This document shows positions 45,749-57,464 of a stretch of DNA of 64,000 bases, in pieces. Location of the stretch: NCBI GenBank assembly GCA_016271365.2, contig CM057450.1, positions 1,807,863,967-1,807,927,966 of the forward strand. The letters run 5' to 3'. The DNA comes from Neoceratodus forsteri. Its lineage: Eukaryota > Chordata > Ceratodontiformes > Ceratodontidae. Each line of letters opens with the position of its first letter. The stretch's first letter is position 1. A program made the translations under genes and the position numbers. Below the pieces are notes generated by a model, which saw only the letters and a list, made by a program, of their open reading frames with translations, was not told where the DNA came from and searched no databases.

Positions 45749-46200
45749 CGATGGGATTCTTGCCACGCTTGGGGTGGGCTCCCAGCATGGCACCAGGAAG
45801 TTTGTTTAGGGGGGCAGTGGAGCCAATGGGGGATTGGGCACCCCAGTGAGCCAAGGAGACCTTTGCCATGCTGGGGTGGGCTCCCAGCATGGCACATGGA
45901 AGTTTGTTGGGGGGTTTGGGCACCCCCGTTAGCCAAAGAGACTCTCTTGCCACGCTAGGGTGGTCTCCCAGCATGGCAGATGGAAGTTTGTTTGGGGGGC
46001 AGTGGAGCCGACAGATTGGGCACCCCCGTCAGCCATACAGTGTGCTGGGTGGGGACACATGAGCCGAGGGGGGATTGGGCACCCCCCCTCAGTAAACAAC
46101 AAATGGGGGGAGGTGCATTATGCCCACGGGTGATTGGGCTTCCCCGTCGGCAAATTAACTGGGGAGAGAGTCATGCCGACAGAGGGATTGGGCACCCTGT
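45702..46200. repeat. Minisatellite with ~100 bp units behind a T-run
   Basis: After an interrupted T-run (45702-45743) come repeats of CCCAGCATGGCA ... GGAAGTTTGTT ... GGATTGGGCACCCC(C) at about 45780, 45880 and 45970. More diverged units follow to 46200. The short direct repeat GATTGGGCACCCC also recurs alone. Confidence 0.75.
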
Positions 46201-46217
46201 CATTTTTTTTTTTTTTT

Positions 46218-46255
46218 TTACTGAAATGTTTCACCAGGAAGGCACACTGAACGGC
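46218..46255 (-). repeat. L2-like tail, minus
   Basis: CTGAAATGTTTCACCAGGAA then GGCACACTGAAC is the complement of the tail at 20340-20365. Confidence 0.6.
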
Positions 46256-46307
46256 GGGTGGGGAGTGGCTTTCCGTCGGCTTCGTGGGGACTGTGAGAGC
46301 TCGACTG

Positions 46308-46396
46308 AGAAGCCATCATCATGGAGATACCATGAAATCGGCTGTTTTGGTAGCTTGTAATGCACCAAAACAGCTGATTGCATGGTAACATGGCGA
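46308..46396. repeat. Imperfect palindrome
   Basis: ACCATGAAATCGGCTGTTTT pairs with AAAACAGCTGATTGCATGGT; the arms extend outward to GCCAT / ATGGC. Confidence 0.65.
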
Positions 46397-46599
46397 ATTT
46401 CATTACGCATTGTGGTATGCTCATTAACCGCTGAGATAGACAGCATTCTCCACTGTTGGCTGCGGCATAGACCAACCCTAGAATGGACTGCTGCCATTCT
46501 GCACAACACTGACACGCCTCCATAACTCGCTTTTGCAGGAAGCTGACGCAGTGTGTTTCTTGCACCTGCGTGCAAGCAGCACAACAATGAGAAGGTAAA

Positions 46600-47900
46600 G
46601 GCCTCTGCTACCTGAGTGTTGTATGAAAGGGAAGGCAGAGGCAGGGGATACTTTCCAAGAACCTGTGTTTCTTATCCTCCCTATGAGTACCAGTCACAAA
46701 GAGGTTACAGGAGGGGAAGGAGAAAAAGGACTTCCGTGCGTAATGTTGCAGCTGTAGTGCATAAGCTTCGGCCAAAACAAAACTACATAGAATTTTGCTC
46801 AGGTCGTCCACCCATTGCCATTGGTAAGAAGACTGGCACATACTTCCAGGAATGGGTAAACACTACCACAGACAAGTGGGCACTGGAAATAGTGGACGTG
46901 GTGTTGTCTGCAGATCAAAGACTTTCTAAACCTGCAGAACACTGTTTTTCAGCTCATTCTTCCACCGACAAAAGGGCTGCTAATACTGGAAGTTAAAAAA
47001 ACCAAAACAAAATAAAAACAAAAAACTGGTAATATCAAAAGCTATAGAGAAAGTCCTGCCTCCCTGTGGTGCAGTGGCCTATTTTCAAGATACTTCTTGA
47101 CCTATTAGAAAAATGGGGAGTGGTGACCCATTTTAGGCCTCTGGTTTCTGAGCAAACATTTGAAGAAAGAAAAAATTCAAAATGGTCACACTAAGAGCAG
47201 TGATACCATCTTTGCAGAAAGATCATTGGCCGGGATCCTTGGATCTGAAAGGTGCCTATTTTCATATCTCAGTCAGACAGCCTCTCAGAAAATACCTCAG
47301 ATTCAGCCTGGGGAATTGCCAATACCAGTTCACAGCTCTCCCGTTTGGTCTCCCCTCAGCTCCAAGGGTTTTCACAAAGTGCCTGGCTGTGGTGGCAGCA
47401 CATCTGGCAAAACAAGGCGTGGTGATTTTCCCCTACGTTGGACGAGTGGATAGTTTCAGGGAAAACCGTACAGAAGGGTGCCCAGTTCAATTGGTAAAAA
47501 GCACCTTGCAGAATTTGGGATTCCTGATAAACCTGCAGAAGTTCCAGCTACAGTCTTTTCAAATACTGGACTTTATAGGAGCAGAGCTAAACACCCTTTG
47601 GGGAAAGCTTTCTTCCCATAGGCCCCAGTTACAGCTGTGATAGCAACTGCCGAGGCTTTCACAGCAGGTCAACCAAGACCTGCAGGAGACTTCCTACATT
47701 TACTAGGTCACATGGCCATATCTACAGCTGTGGTTCCACAGGCCAGGTTCCAAATTGGAAATACGCAGTACCACTTAAGGGACTACTGGTCCCAAAGATG
47801 GGATCTACTTTCAGAACTAGTGCCAGTGACAAAAGCACTAGTGGAGTCACAGAAGGAACTAGAAGGGGACATGATCAGATCTGTTACAGTACAGTAGCTG
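46600..47900 (+). pseudogene. Ancient DIRS reverse transcriptase remnant
   Basis: The start (about 46815-46925) reads TGTYFQEWVNTTTDKWALEI, the DIRS RT entry. From 47180 a 152-codon open block has PGSLDLKGAYFHISV, YQFTALPFGLPSAPRVF and KCLAVVAAHLAKQGV. The catalytic box expected at FPYLDDWL reads FPYVGRVDS, so both catalytic aspartates are lost. It continues in another frame with DFLHLLGHMAISTAVVPQAR and stops near 47890 before RNase H. Gag at 42690-44000 is probably the same element, now separated by the 44.2-46.5 kb repeats. Confidence 0.8.
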
Positions 47901-48001
47901 CTTCTTGTTGTTTTTACATTGTTTCTTGTGGATTCTACTTGGTAGAAGGTTTTTTTTTTTCTTTCTTGCTACTTCTAAGGGGCTAGCAGGGTACTGTTTG
48001 T

Positions 48002-48270
48002 TTGGGGCTGTTGGAATTTTGAAACCTGTTTTGGTAGCTATAAGTGGGCTCGTTTGACGTTTCACTGTGTAGCAGGCTGCATTTGTAGAGGCCTATTTCT
48101 TCTGATTTAAAACCTATTTGGTGTGATTTAACTGGGGCTGTTTCTTTAAATTGGAGACCTATATCTTCTAATTTTAAGCCTATTTTGATGTGTTGTTGAT
48201 GAAGCTGTTTGAATTGGAGTCCTGTTTCTTTTGGTAGCAAACCTATTTTGGGGGCTTTGAGTAGAATTGT
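48002..48270. repeat. Degenerate ~60 bp repeats
   Basis: A (G)GGCTGTT...GGA(G/A)...CCTGTTT/CCTATTT pattern recurs about four times. It lies just before the CR1 and may be its 5' UTR repeats. Confidence 0.4.
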
Positions 48271-48869
48271 GATTAATTTTTGCTGGCTTTACTAGCTGCA
48301 AAGTTTAGTGCAGAGTGGGGGAAGGGTGCTAATGGTCTGACCAGCGGCCTCAGCTACCTGATTGTTTCTTGAAGACTTGGGCTGGTCCCACCCCCCAACC
48401 CCTCACCCCACCTGCCCCAGGTCCATTATTTCCTTTATACCAGAGGTTCTGACATCACTTCCTCTAACATGCAAAGGATATGCACCTCTCATAGCAGAGG
48501 CAGACATCCAGGAAAGGAACAGCAGCAAGTGAAGAGGTGACTGCTATCTCAGTAGAAGGAAAGTAACTGCATATCTAGGAGCTTTCATTGTTACTTCTTT
48601 GCATTGCTATTGTATTGGGGAAAGGAGGAGTCGGAGTTTGAAGAAGGTTGTGCAATAGCTACTTCAAGTCTGTTTTTGAGTGTGGATGGGAAGGATATGA
48701 ATATAAAAAGAAGTTGCTCGATCTGTATAAATGTTTACAACAAAGGGGTAAGGGAAGTTAAGATGATAATGTTTTGCACTGATAGAGGGGGGAGAGGTGA
48801 GACTTGAGGGAGAGTTTGGTATCCTGCATCTGGAAGGGTGGGGGGTCGCTGGTGGGCAGTGACAGCAGT

Positions 48870-49827
48870 GGGTAGGCTGCAACAACTGCGGTGCACCAAT
48901 CTTTCTAAAACTTGCCTTGTGTGTGGGAGGATGTTTAGCGTGCAACCACATAGAGAAATTTAGAAAGGAGATCGAGGGTCTGCAGGAAGAACTAAGACAG
49001 GCAAGGCAGATTGGGGGTGGTTTTAGGCCAATACTGGAGGGAGGAAGAAGGGGAGATGAGGGAGGGCGATGTAGGCCAACAGTGGTCAGGAGAGGGTTAG
49101 AAGAAGGGAAGCAGAGACAAAGGGGCTCAGGCCAGGAAGAACGACTGCTGGGGAAACCAGGCCAGGAGACAAAAGACAAATGGAAGGAGGAGATAGGGAC
49201 TTGTGAGGGGAGGTGAAGTGGCAAAAGTCATGGAGTGGAAAGGAGAGAACAGGTTATTGTGAAGGGTCTTCAGAAAATAGTTTTGCACTGCTAGAGAGGA
49301 AGAAGGTGGAGGAGGAAAATGATGAAATTAGAGGACTAATTGATAAATGCCTGGATCAAACCAGAGCGGGGGGAAGTTCTGCTGGGAGAATTGCAACTGG
49401 GGAAAAAGGGGGAAATAATGTGCAGGAGGAAGAAGAGGAGTTGGAAATGAGAGAGGGAGATGAATGGAAGCAAGCAGGGAGTAAGAGTGGTGGAATCTTA
49501 GTGCTGGGGGACTTGATACTAAGAGGAGTCAGGTGGGGTAGCAAGGGGAAGATGCATAGTCGCATTTGGGTGGAGGCCATGCCAGGAATGACAACGGAAA
49601 GGGTGGGACAGTCTGTTCTGAAATATGCTAGAAGGGGTAGGGACAAGCCTCATTTAATTATACATATTGGGACGAACGACCTGGCTGACAAGATAGTATA
49701 TAGTCCTAGAGGAGGTTTGAGGAACTACCACAATTATGTGAGGAGCAGGAAGATCAGTAACTTTTTCAGAGATACTTCCAGTGCCCAAGGCAAGCACAAC
49801 AGGAAAGCTGAGAATAGATTAATTTAA
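48870..49827 (+). pseudogene. CR1 ORF1: zinc-finger-like and esterase-like domains
   Basis: CR1 ORF1 proteins bind the element RNA and carry a PHD/zinc-like and an SGNH esterase-like domain. Here the cysteine part reads CNNCGAPIF ... CVGGCLACN (about 48885-48945), in two frames. A coiled coil HIEKFRKEIEGLQEELRQAR follows. After a basic low-complexity region comes the esterase-like part: GGILVLGDLILRGVRWGSKG (about 49490-49550), where the nucleophile serine of the usual GDS is Leu, and HLIIHIGTNDLADK (about 49655-49690), the intact GTND block. Frame change near 49210; the ORF ends at 49827. Confidence 0.8.
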
Positions 49828-50075
49828 CGGATGGCTAAGAACTTGGTGTTGTGCTAAAGGTATGGGCTGTTGGGGGACCTGGGAGGACAGTAGTCTCTAT
49901 GCCAAGGACAGACTACACTTGAGTGAGGAGGGAAAGAAAATGTTGAAACAGAGGATGGAGGAGTACACAGAGGAAGTTGGGGGAATTTTAAACTAGGAGC
50001 GGGGAGTGGCAATTGGGCAAGAGTTATGCAGAGACCACAGGTTGGGAAACCATATGAGCTTACCCCCCCATAACA

Positions 50076-51130
50076 GTGACAAAGGACAAATGGCAAGTAC
50101 TGTTGGTGATGCTAGTAAAGGAGGGCAGGATGGGGGGGGGGGAGTGGAAGGTGGTTACCCTTAATCCTAGGAGCCTTGGGAGGAAAACTGCAGAGTTACA
50201 GGTGTTCATGGCAGAGGGAGAAGTGGACATTGCAGCCATCACAGAAACGTGGGCCACCCAGTACAATGACTGGGACCTATCTGTACCAGGGTACAGGTTA
50301 TTTTGTAGGGACAGGGTGATTGGGAAAGGAGGGGGTGTGGCACTATATGTGAAGGAAGGACTGAAGTGTGTAAGGGAGGAAGGGGAGGAGGGTATTACGG
50401 AGTCACTTTGGATGCAAATCCAGGATTCCAAGAATAGGATTCTTAGAATGGGAGTGGTGTACCGGCCATCATCTCAGACGGAGGAGTTAGACAGGGAACT
50501 AGCGGGACAGATCAGAAGGACCTGCTAGAAGGGTAGTGTGGTGATTGTGGGGGACTTCAACTTGCCAGGAGTGGACTGGAGTATCCCAACAACCAGGAAC
50601 AGAAGGAAGGAGGTACTGCTGGATGCCTTCCAGGACAGCTTCCTGCTGCAAATGGTCAGTGAACCAACCAGGTTAGGGAATACCCTTGACCTTTGTGCTG
50701 GCAAATGGGGACTTTGTGAGAGAACTTACAGTGGTGGAACCACTGTCAGGGAGTGACCACCACTCAGTATGGCTCACATTGGATATGGGCAAGGAAGGAG
50801 TGGAATCTGGCATAAGAGTGCTGGACTTCAGGACGGCCAACTTTGGGAGGATGGGGGAAGTGGTAAAAGGGTACCTGGCCAGAATACATTCTAGTATAGA
50901 CACTAACCAGAGGTGGGAGCTCATAAAGCTGGGGATAGTGGAGGCAACCAAAACCTGCTGCAAGGCCCAGAGCAAGAAAGCTAGGGCTAAGAAATCGAGC
51001 TGGTTGAGCAAGGAGGTCATAGAAAAGGTAAGGAGGAAAAGAGCTGCCTTTAGGAAGTACAAGAAAATGGGGGTACATGACAGAATCGAAGGAGGTGACA
51101 AGGGCAGTAAGGGGAGCGAAAGCATTTACT
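50076..51130 (+). pseudogene. CR1 ORF2: endonuclease part
   Basis: Apurinic-type nuclease that nicks the target DNA. It shows WKVVTLNPRSLGRK, the glutamate box TETWATQ, CRDRVIGKGGGVALYV, MGVVYRPSS, the aspartate box VGDFNLPGVDW (50538 onward) and the histidine box SGSDHHSVWLT (about 50745-50775). The three catalytic boxes are intact. A TAG at about 50526 and a frame change near 50690 break it. The linker RRKRAAFRKYKKMG leads toward RT. Confidence 0.85.
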
Positions 51131-52928
51131 GAACTCAGGCTGGCACAAGGCATTAAGAAGGGGAGATGGACTTCTTTAGGTATATCAGGGAGAAAAGGAG
51201 CTGTAAGGACCACATAGTAAGGATTAAGAAGGAGGGGGGTTGGGTGGAAGCAGGGTACGATAAGGCAGAAGCACTAAATGAGTTCTTCTGATCAATATTT
51301 ATTAAAGAGAAGAGGGGGGTGACACCCAAGGGGGGAGAAATGGCAGAAACTGGGGGAAGGGGTGACAGATGGGGAAATCATGGAGGGCAGAGTTCGGGAG
51401 GGTTTGAAGGCACTGAGGGTGGACAAGGCGCCAGGCCCAGATGACATTCACCCCAGGGTACTGAAGGATCTGGCAGAGGTCTTTGCAGGACCTTTGGCAG
51501 ACTTATTTAATGCCTCACTACATTCGGGGTGTGTACCTCAGGACTGGAGGATGGCTCATGTGGTGCCCTTCCACAAGAGTGGCCCAAAGGATGAACCGGG
51601 AAACTACAGACCAGTGAGCCTCACATCCATCGTGGGCAGGCTAATGGAGATTATCCTGAAGGAGAGGCTGGTGGCCCTCCTAGAGGCTAAAGGACTACAG
51701 GACAGCAGACAGCATGGCTTCATACGGGACAGATCCTGCCAAACCAACCTGGTGGAGTTCTATGACTGGGTAACTAGGCAACTGGACAGAGGCCATGCAG
51801 TGGATGTCCTGTATCTGGACTTCAGTAAGGCATTCGACTCGATGCCACATGGAAGGCTGGGAAGTAAGTTAGTAGGCACAGGGCGGGAAAGTAAAGCTGG
51901 TGAGATGGGTAGGAAACTGGCTTCGGGGAAGTCAGCAGAGGGTGGTGGTGGGTTGGGAGCTCTCTCACCCAAGGGTAGTGACGAGCGGTGTTCCACAGGG
52001 CTTGGTGTTGGGACCAGTGTTGTTTGGGATATTCATTGCAGACATATCATTGGACATCAAGAGCAAGATCAGTCTGCATGCTGAAGATACCAAGGTTGGG
52101 GTGGTGGTAGATGACCTAGAGGGGTGGCAGGGGTTACAGGATGATCTGGCAAAGCTTGAAACCTGGTCAGACACCTGGCAACTGGGGTTTAATGCCAAAA
52201 AGTGCAAGGTGCTGCATTTTGGGATAAAGAACCCAAAGAGGAGTTACCAGCTGGGGGAGTACAGCTAGCCCAGACAGAGGAGGAGAAGGATCTGGGGGTG
52301 CTCATTACAGGGTCAATGAACAACTCTGCACAATGTAGGAAGGCAGCTGCAAAGGCCAACAAAATGCTGGGTTGTATTGCAAGGGGTATATCCTCAAGGA
52401 GGGAGGAGGTGATTCTGCCACTGTATAGGTCATTAGTTAGACCGCACCTGGAGTACTGCGTGTGGTACTGGCGCCCGTATCCGAAGAGGGACATTTAAGT
52501 TACTGGAGGGGGTGCAGCGTAGGGCGACAAAGATGATCAAGGGTCTGGGGGACTTATCATACGAGAGGAGGCTGAGCGAGTTGAACATGTACTCACTGGA
52601 GGAGAGGAGGGACAGGGGGGACATGATTGAAACCTTTAAGTACATGAAAGGAATAAACAAGACGGGTACAGAGGGGCTGTTCAAAGTAAGGGAGGGGAGG
52701 GACACCATGGGCCATGATATGAGACTGGAGGGAGGAAGGTTCAGGAGGGAAATGAGGAGACACTTTTTTACAGAGAGGGTGGTGGCTGGGTGGAATGCGT
52801 TACCTGCAGAAGTGGTATCTAGTAGAACAGTGGACTGCGTCAAAAAAGGGGATGGGACAGGCCAAGGGGGAGGGTTAATGAAGGGGAAGGGTGGAAGGGA
52901 GGGGCAGCTGCAGAATAAGGGGTGCTAG
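51131..52928 (+). pseudogene. CR1 ORF2: reverse transcriptase and C-terminus
   Basis: RT blocks PGPDDIHPRVLKDL, NYRPVSLTSIVGRLME, RQHGFIRDRSCQTNL and YLDFSKAFDSM lie in 51362-51850. After a frame change near 51900 come TSGVPQGLVLGPVLF and the catalytic region, which reads HAEDTK instead of FADDTK, losing one catalytic aspartate. Then KKCKVLHFGIKN, another change near 52250, YRSLVRPHLEYCVWYWRP, a TAA at 52497, and EGVQRRATKMIKGLG to about 52850. Confidence 0.85.
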
Positions 52929-53028
52929 CTGCACATTCGCGCAGACTTGTTAGACCTCCAGGCCTTTATCTGCTGGCAAATTTCGTATGTTAGTAGTGGT
53001 GGAAGGTACTAATACTGAGTCTGTATAA

Positions 53029-53121
53029 AGTGTAAACATTGAGTGATTCCTGGGTTTGGAAGAAAACATTACTTGCTGTAGTAATGTTTCTTCTTAAGGG
53101 GCCACATGCTATGTTTACACT
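53029..53121. repeat. Palindromic repeat with partial second copy downstream
   Basis: Ends AGTGTAAACA (53029) and TGTTTACACT (53112-53121) are perfect complements; the inner pair is GAAGAAAACATTAC / GTAATGTTTCTTC. The left half recurs at about 53478-53545 (TGTATAAAGTGTAAACA ... AAACATTAC). Confidence 0.7.
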
Positions 53122-53129
53122 CCCTAACC

Positions 53130-55040
53130 CTGCCTTCCTTTCCAGAACCTGAAATAAGTTCACACAAGAACCAAATTTCTTTTTCAGTGTGGTTGCTTGA
53201 GCATTACAGTTGCAGTTACTGTAATTGTAAGCTTATCGTTCTTGTTAATACGATACATTTTCCCAAGTCTGCTTTAATTCGTTTAGTGTTTATAAAAATA
53301 TCTATTCATAGTTTTCTAAAACGTTTTTTGGTAGTCTTTTAGCTAGTTTCACTACCTGCTGCTCAACTGTGGCTTGGAAACAGATCTGAGCAATGATCAG
53401 AGTTGAGCGTGGATGCATTCCAAAGCTAAAAATTGCACAGGTTCTATCTCCAGGGCATCACTCTCAGCTGAGATGACTGTATAAAGTGTAAACAAAGTGA
53501 GATCCCTCTTAAGAAAAAACATTACTACGGTGAGTTTTTTTTCTTTTGGTCCCTTTTTCGTGCAGCCCTGTTCCTGGCCCAATATTTAATTACTGATCAG
53601 TTCTGGAACAGGTGGCATCAGTTGAGTAGAAAGCCTGGAGTGAAGCTTGCCATGCTGGGGTTATGCTCACCTGATATGTCTGGGTTCTGAGACCTGAAAA
53701 GGAAGATAAGAAACGGATATGAAGTGGGAAAAGGCAGCATGACCCTAAACAAGGATTTCGCAGGGGGAGACTTTGCAAACATTTTCCCTTTTTCAAACTG
53801 AGGTTGAACAGTAAGTACATCACTGCAACACACGTTGGGTTAAACTTTGTAAGTTTGCTAGTACAATGAGGCTCGGGCTGAAATGTTTGCCAAGACCCAT
53901 CATTTAGCATAGAGAATTGTTGAGAAATACAGCACATCGAGGATTGGGTGTGAAGCTTTTACCTTAGTGACTTTCTGGCATCAGATATCTTTTCCTGGCT
54001 GCTGTGAGGTTAATGTCTGGTATCACATGTACCGCCATTATTTACAGTGTGCCGCAGTTCTGGTAATTAAGACACACAGGCTGCAAATCATATATTCTTG
54101 TAAGCTCAGGCTGTGGTCACAGCTGTGAGCTGCACTGACTGCAGTATGACCTAAGGAGAGATTTTCTGGTAAAACTAGTATGACGATAGATTACTAAATG
54201 TTTCATAACACTGGGTTACATATGTACTCTCAAGTAAGTTAGATGGCGTACAAGGCATCCATTATCCTAATATACTTTTATTTGAGTTTCCAAAGCAAAG
54301 GTCACTGTAATTCTGGATCTTTTTTTGTAACCATATGATGCTGTCTCATGCAGGAACATTAAGTGTTCACAGTTAGTTTCATAGCCACAGAGAGCATGGC
54401 TAGATTCGACATTCTAATAGGAAATAATGTAATTTAAAACTTATAAATCAGTCACTGCAGCTGACTGAAGTGATTTATAATAATTTCTTTGTGGTCTTCT
54501 CTCTCAAACCTCATGCTTGGATTCTCTTAAACCATAAGATAACCTCCCCGAGGAAACATTAAAGTACTGCGCAGTCCAAATTTAACAAAGCTCCCTATGT
54601 AACTAAGTGCATTCACGTTTTCTACCTGTGTGAATGAAAATCACTGCAACTTTCTTGCTTATAGTTGCTGCCCTGCCAGTTCCGGTGTGGCTTACAGGAA
54701 TTTCCTCTTGTAGTTAACCTAGTCATAGTCCATCCATCCCTTCCCTTCCATGTTGCAGACTTTATGCTTTTGACCCTGTCCTAGTCCGACTCTGCTCTGA
54801 TTGAACATCTGCTTAAAATAGATAATACAGTTAGAATTGACATTTCAACCAATATTTTTCATGAATGGTATAACACGAAGGGGGAAAAATATGCTTCTTT
54901 TAGAAAATTCCTGAAAACACTGATTCAAACCTCATTTTTATTTTTGGTGTGCATCTACTCTAAATGGGTATGCCCATGGAAAAGGGTTACCAAAGTGCGA
55001 CATGAGGGTCACAGTTTCCAATTCACAGTACATCAAGCTT
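53130..55040. other. BCL2L11 intron 2, nothing recognised
   Basis: No exon or repeat family seen, apart from the partial palindrome copy at 53478-53545. Confidence 0.4.
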
Positions 55041-55091
55041 GATAAGATTTTCAAGACACTGTGGTCCAGTAATCAAAAAGGGACAGTATTG

Positions 55092-55701
55092 GGGGCCAGC
55101 CCACCAGCACAGCGGTAGGGTTACCGCTCGCGGCACCAGTGACCCAGGTTCGGGAACGGACTCGGGGAACTGGAGGGCCGGCCAGGGGGAGGAGGATCGA
55201 GCGCCCAGAGGCTGCCTCTCTCCGGTGGGTGGGATGCGGGTCCCGCGCTACACCGCCACCTGGGTGACCACGGGTGGTGGTGCAGCGAGACTGCATGTAG
55301 CAGGGAGGGAGGGCGATCTGCAGGAGCCGGAGCATTAGCACGCTGTGGTCGCGTCACTCCTAGGCTCTCCTAGCACGCAGACGTCCTACGGGGATGGGCA
55401 AAAAAGGGAAAATACCCTCCGGTGCTCCCTGTAGACGGAGCTTCAGGCCCCGATCCCAGGGCCCCTGCTGGCACAGATGACGGATCCCTGACGAAATCAC
55501 AGTCGCTCAGGGTGGTGGAAGGGGGGGCCCCACCTCGTACCCACCTGGGGGTCAAACCAAGGCAGCGTGGGGGGATGACTGCACCTGATGCCAACAGACG
55601 AGCAGGGATGCACAAGGCCGTAGGAGACTCCTGAAGGGGAGGAAGCACCGGAGTGAGAAGGGGGCGTAAAAAAGAAAATATAAAAAAAAAAAAAAAAATT
55701 A
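55092..55701 (+). mobile_element. Long tRNA-like SINE, copy with 9 bp duplication
   Basis: Flanked by ACAGTATTG (55083-55091 and 55702-55710). The head GGCCAGCCCACCAGCACAGC ... GTGACCCAGGTTCGGGAAC shows an A-box-like and a B-box-like element. The tail is an A-run at about 55681-55698. 610 bp, GC-rich body, no convincing ORF. Confidence 0.85.
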
Positions 55702-56044
55702 ACAGTATTGTGAGATCACTCAGTATCACAGACTTGAAAAAAAAAAAACACCTAGAGCGTTGCACATGTGATAATGGACATCAAGCAACATTGAGGGGTA
55801 ACATTCTTTAACAGTGGATACCACCCAGCTGTTAAACAAAAAACCTGTCTTGATTCACTTAGAAATTCAAGATGCTGTGGCCCAAGAGTGAAAAAGGGAC
55901 TATGTTGTGAGATAACCTCCTTGACAAAGGTTTGAAAAGAAATGCATCTTTAGTGTTGCACATGTAACAGTGCGCTTCAAAACAACGTTGTGTGGATAAC
56001 ACTCTCAACAATGGACACTACATAACTGTTAAAATTAAAAGAAG

Positions 56045-56590
56045 CCGGCCCGGTGGTGCTAAGGGTTGAGGCGCTGGACGCCACACCTCGCGTCACGCCG
56101 GCGACCCGGGTTCGGAACGGACTCGGCCATCGGGGTTGGCAGGGGAAGGAGGATCGAGCCGTCCCATGGATGCCTCCTCCTTCGGGAGGGACCAGGGTGT
56201 TTAATACACCCGACGCCGAGAGAGCCGGTGGAAGCACCGACCTCAGGGCAACGTGCGGCTCTAGGCAGGGAGGGAGGGGAGACGCCTGCACTTGGCAGGC
56301 GGTAAGACGCTCACCGAGCCGGGCGTCCGGGGTGAGGGGAGGGACAGAAAACCGTAAAAACAACCCTCGGCACTCCGGATGACGGCAGCTCCGGCCACCC
56401 AGACGACACAACACAGGCAGACCCCAATGTGTAAGGTGCTAAGGAGGCAGGTAGGAGCACCTGAGAAAAAGAGACACTCTAGGGGCAGACTCAGTGGGGG
56501 AGTCTGGAGGGCATTGAGACAGCCCGAAGGAGGGGAGTGCAGGGGGCGTCAGGAGGGATAAAAGAATTTAAAAAAAAAAAAAAAAAAAAA
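56045..56590 (+). mobile_element. Long tRNA-like SINE, copy with 14 bp duplication
   Basis: Flanked by AAAATTAAAAGAAG (56031-56044 and 56591-56604). The head reads CCGGCCCGGTGGTGCTAAGG, TTGAGGCGCTGGACGCC, then GCGACCCGGGTTCGGAAC. The AAGG...GGCGCTGGA spacing is like tRNA-Leu/tRNA-Ser D and anticodon arms. A-tail at about 56568-56590. Confidence 0.88.
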
Positions 56591-56747
56591 AAAATTAAAA
56601 GAAGCATCACTAGGACCTCGCCACCAAAGTTCCACAGGGATTTTATAACCCATCTCAAAGAGCCCCCCCAAAAAAAGTGAATGCTTTTGTCTTAAATTGT
56701 TATAGTCACGTAAAATTTAACTTGCTACGTCACCATGGGTTACATAA

Positions 56748-57087
56748 AGGGTTACCACCTTTTAAGAAGCTCAAAGTGGGACATTTCTTTCTGAAACATG
56801 ATTTTTTGCAGGACAGTACCTAACCTCGACAGATGCAACAGACTTGTTTTCTCTGTATAATCAGAACTAAGGCTAAGTATTGTAGTTTCTTAGTTGCTTC
56901 TATCATTTCTTATCATTTTAAGGTAGTTTAGTTAAGCTATTGTGGTTTTCTAGAACATTTAGTGGAAAGTTAGAAAATATTTTTTCTACTGTAAAATCAG
57001 GACATTTAGTATTTTTCATGTTTTTTTGCAGGACACAGCTGCCCAAATCAGGACTGTCCTGCGAAAATCAGGACAGGTGGTAACCCT
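56748..57087. mobile_element. Non-autonomous DNA transposon with 13 bp inverted ends
   Basis: Perfect inverted ends AGGGTTACCACCT (56748-56760) and AGGTGGTAACCCT (57075-57087), 340 bp. The right part repeats ATCAGGAC several times. No ORF; no clear target duplication. Confidence 0.7.
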
Positions 57088-57460
57088 AGAACTTACATAC
57101 CCAACGAAAAAATGTTAGAGTGAACTAGAAATTTTATATGTGTTATATACATTGAAAACCAGGCTGAAACTAGCTTCAGTAACAAAAGACAACATCAGGC
57201 GCAGTTTTCAAAATACCTTAACTGAAGTGCAAATAGAAATGTTTACATAAAAGCAGTGGAACATATTGTGGTTTTGCATGTAACTTTTCGCTGAGAGAAA
57301 TCTGTGGCATTTTGGAACTGGGCAATAAAATAACGAAATAAATGTGTGCACCTGGCAAGGCATACAGTAAGTATATTCGCATATCAGTTCAGGATTTTAA
57401 ATAATTGGTAGTGTATTGTACTTTGCAATGTGAACCAGCTGCACATGTGACCCATTTCTG
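57088..57460. other. BCL2L11 intron 2, nothing recognised
   Basis: AT-rich, no coding signal. Confidence 0.4.
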
Positions 57461-57464
57461 CTTT

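Larger units (their letters stand above)
48300..53010 (+). mobile_element. CR1-type LINE, nearly full length, inactive
   Basis: About 4.7 kb with 5' UTR, ORF1 (zinc-finger-like, coiled coil, esterase-like), ORF2 (endonuclease, RT) and a 3' end. It is a different subfamily from those at 35279 and 58195, with a distinct 3' UTR. Multiple stops and frameshifts. The 5' boundary is uncertain. Confidence 0.85.
55044..56640. repeat. Two tandem ~185 bp units, each split by a SINE
   Basis: Unit A = 55044-55091 plus 55711-55860; unit B = 55861-56044 plus 56605 onward. Shared landmarks in order: TGTGG(T/C)CCA, AAAAAGGGAC, TTGTGAGAT, GTTGCACATGT, GTGGATA/GGTAAC-type, ACTGTTAAA/GCTGTTAAA. Each unit has its own insertion at a different point. 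Confidence 0.75.

Noticed and set aside
48664..49224. Proline/serine-rich minus-strand frame opposite CR1 ORF1
   Set aside because: A shadow of the purine-rich CR1 strand; the plus strand carries the recognised domains.
55039..55765. ORFs of ~100-130 codons within the long SINEs
   Set aside because: They include the tRNA-like head and do not persist in the same frame between copies, so they are not a conserved protein.
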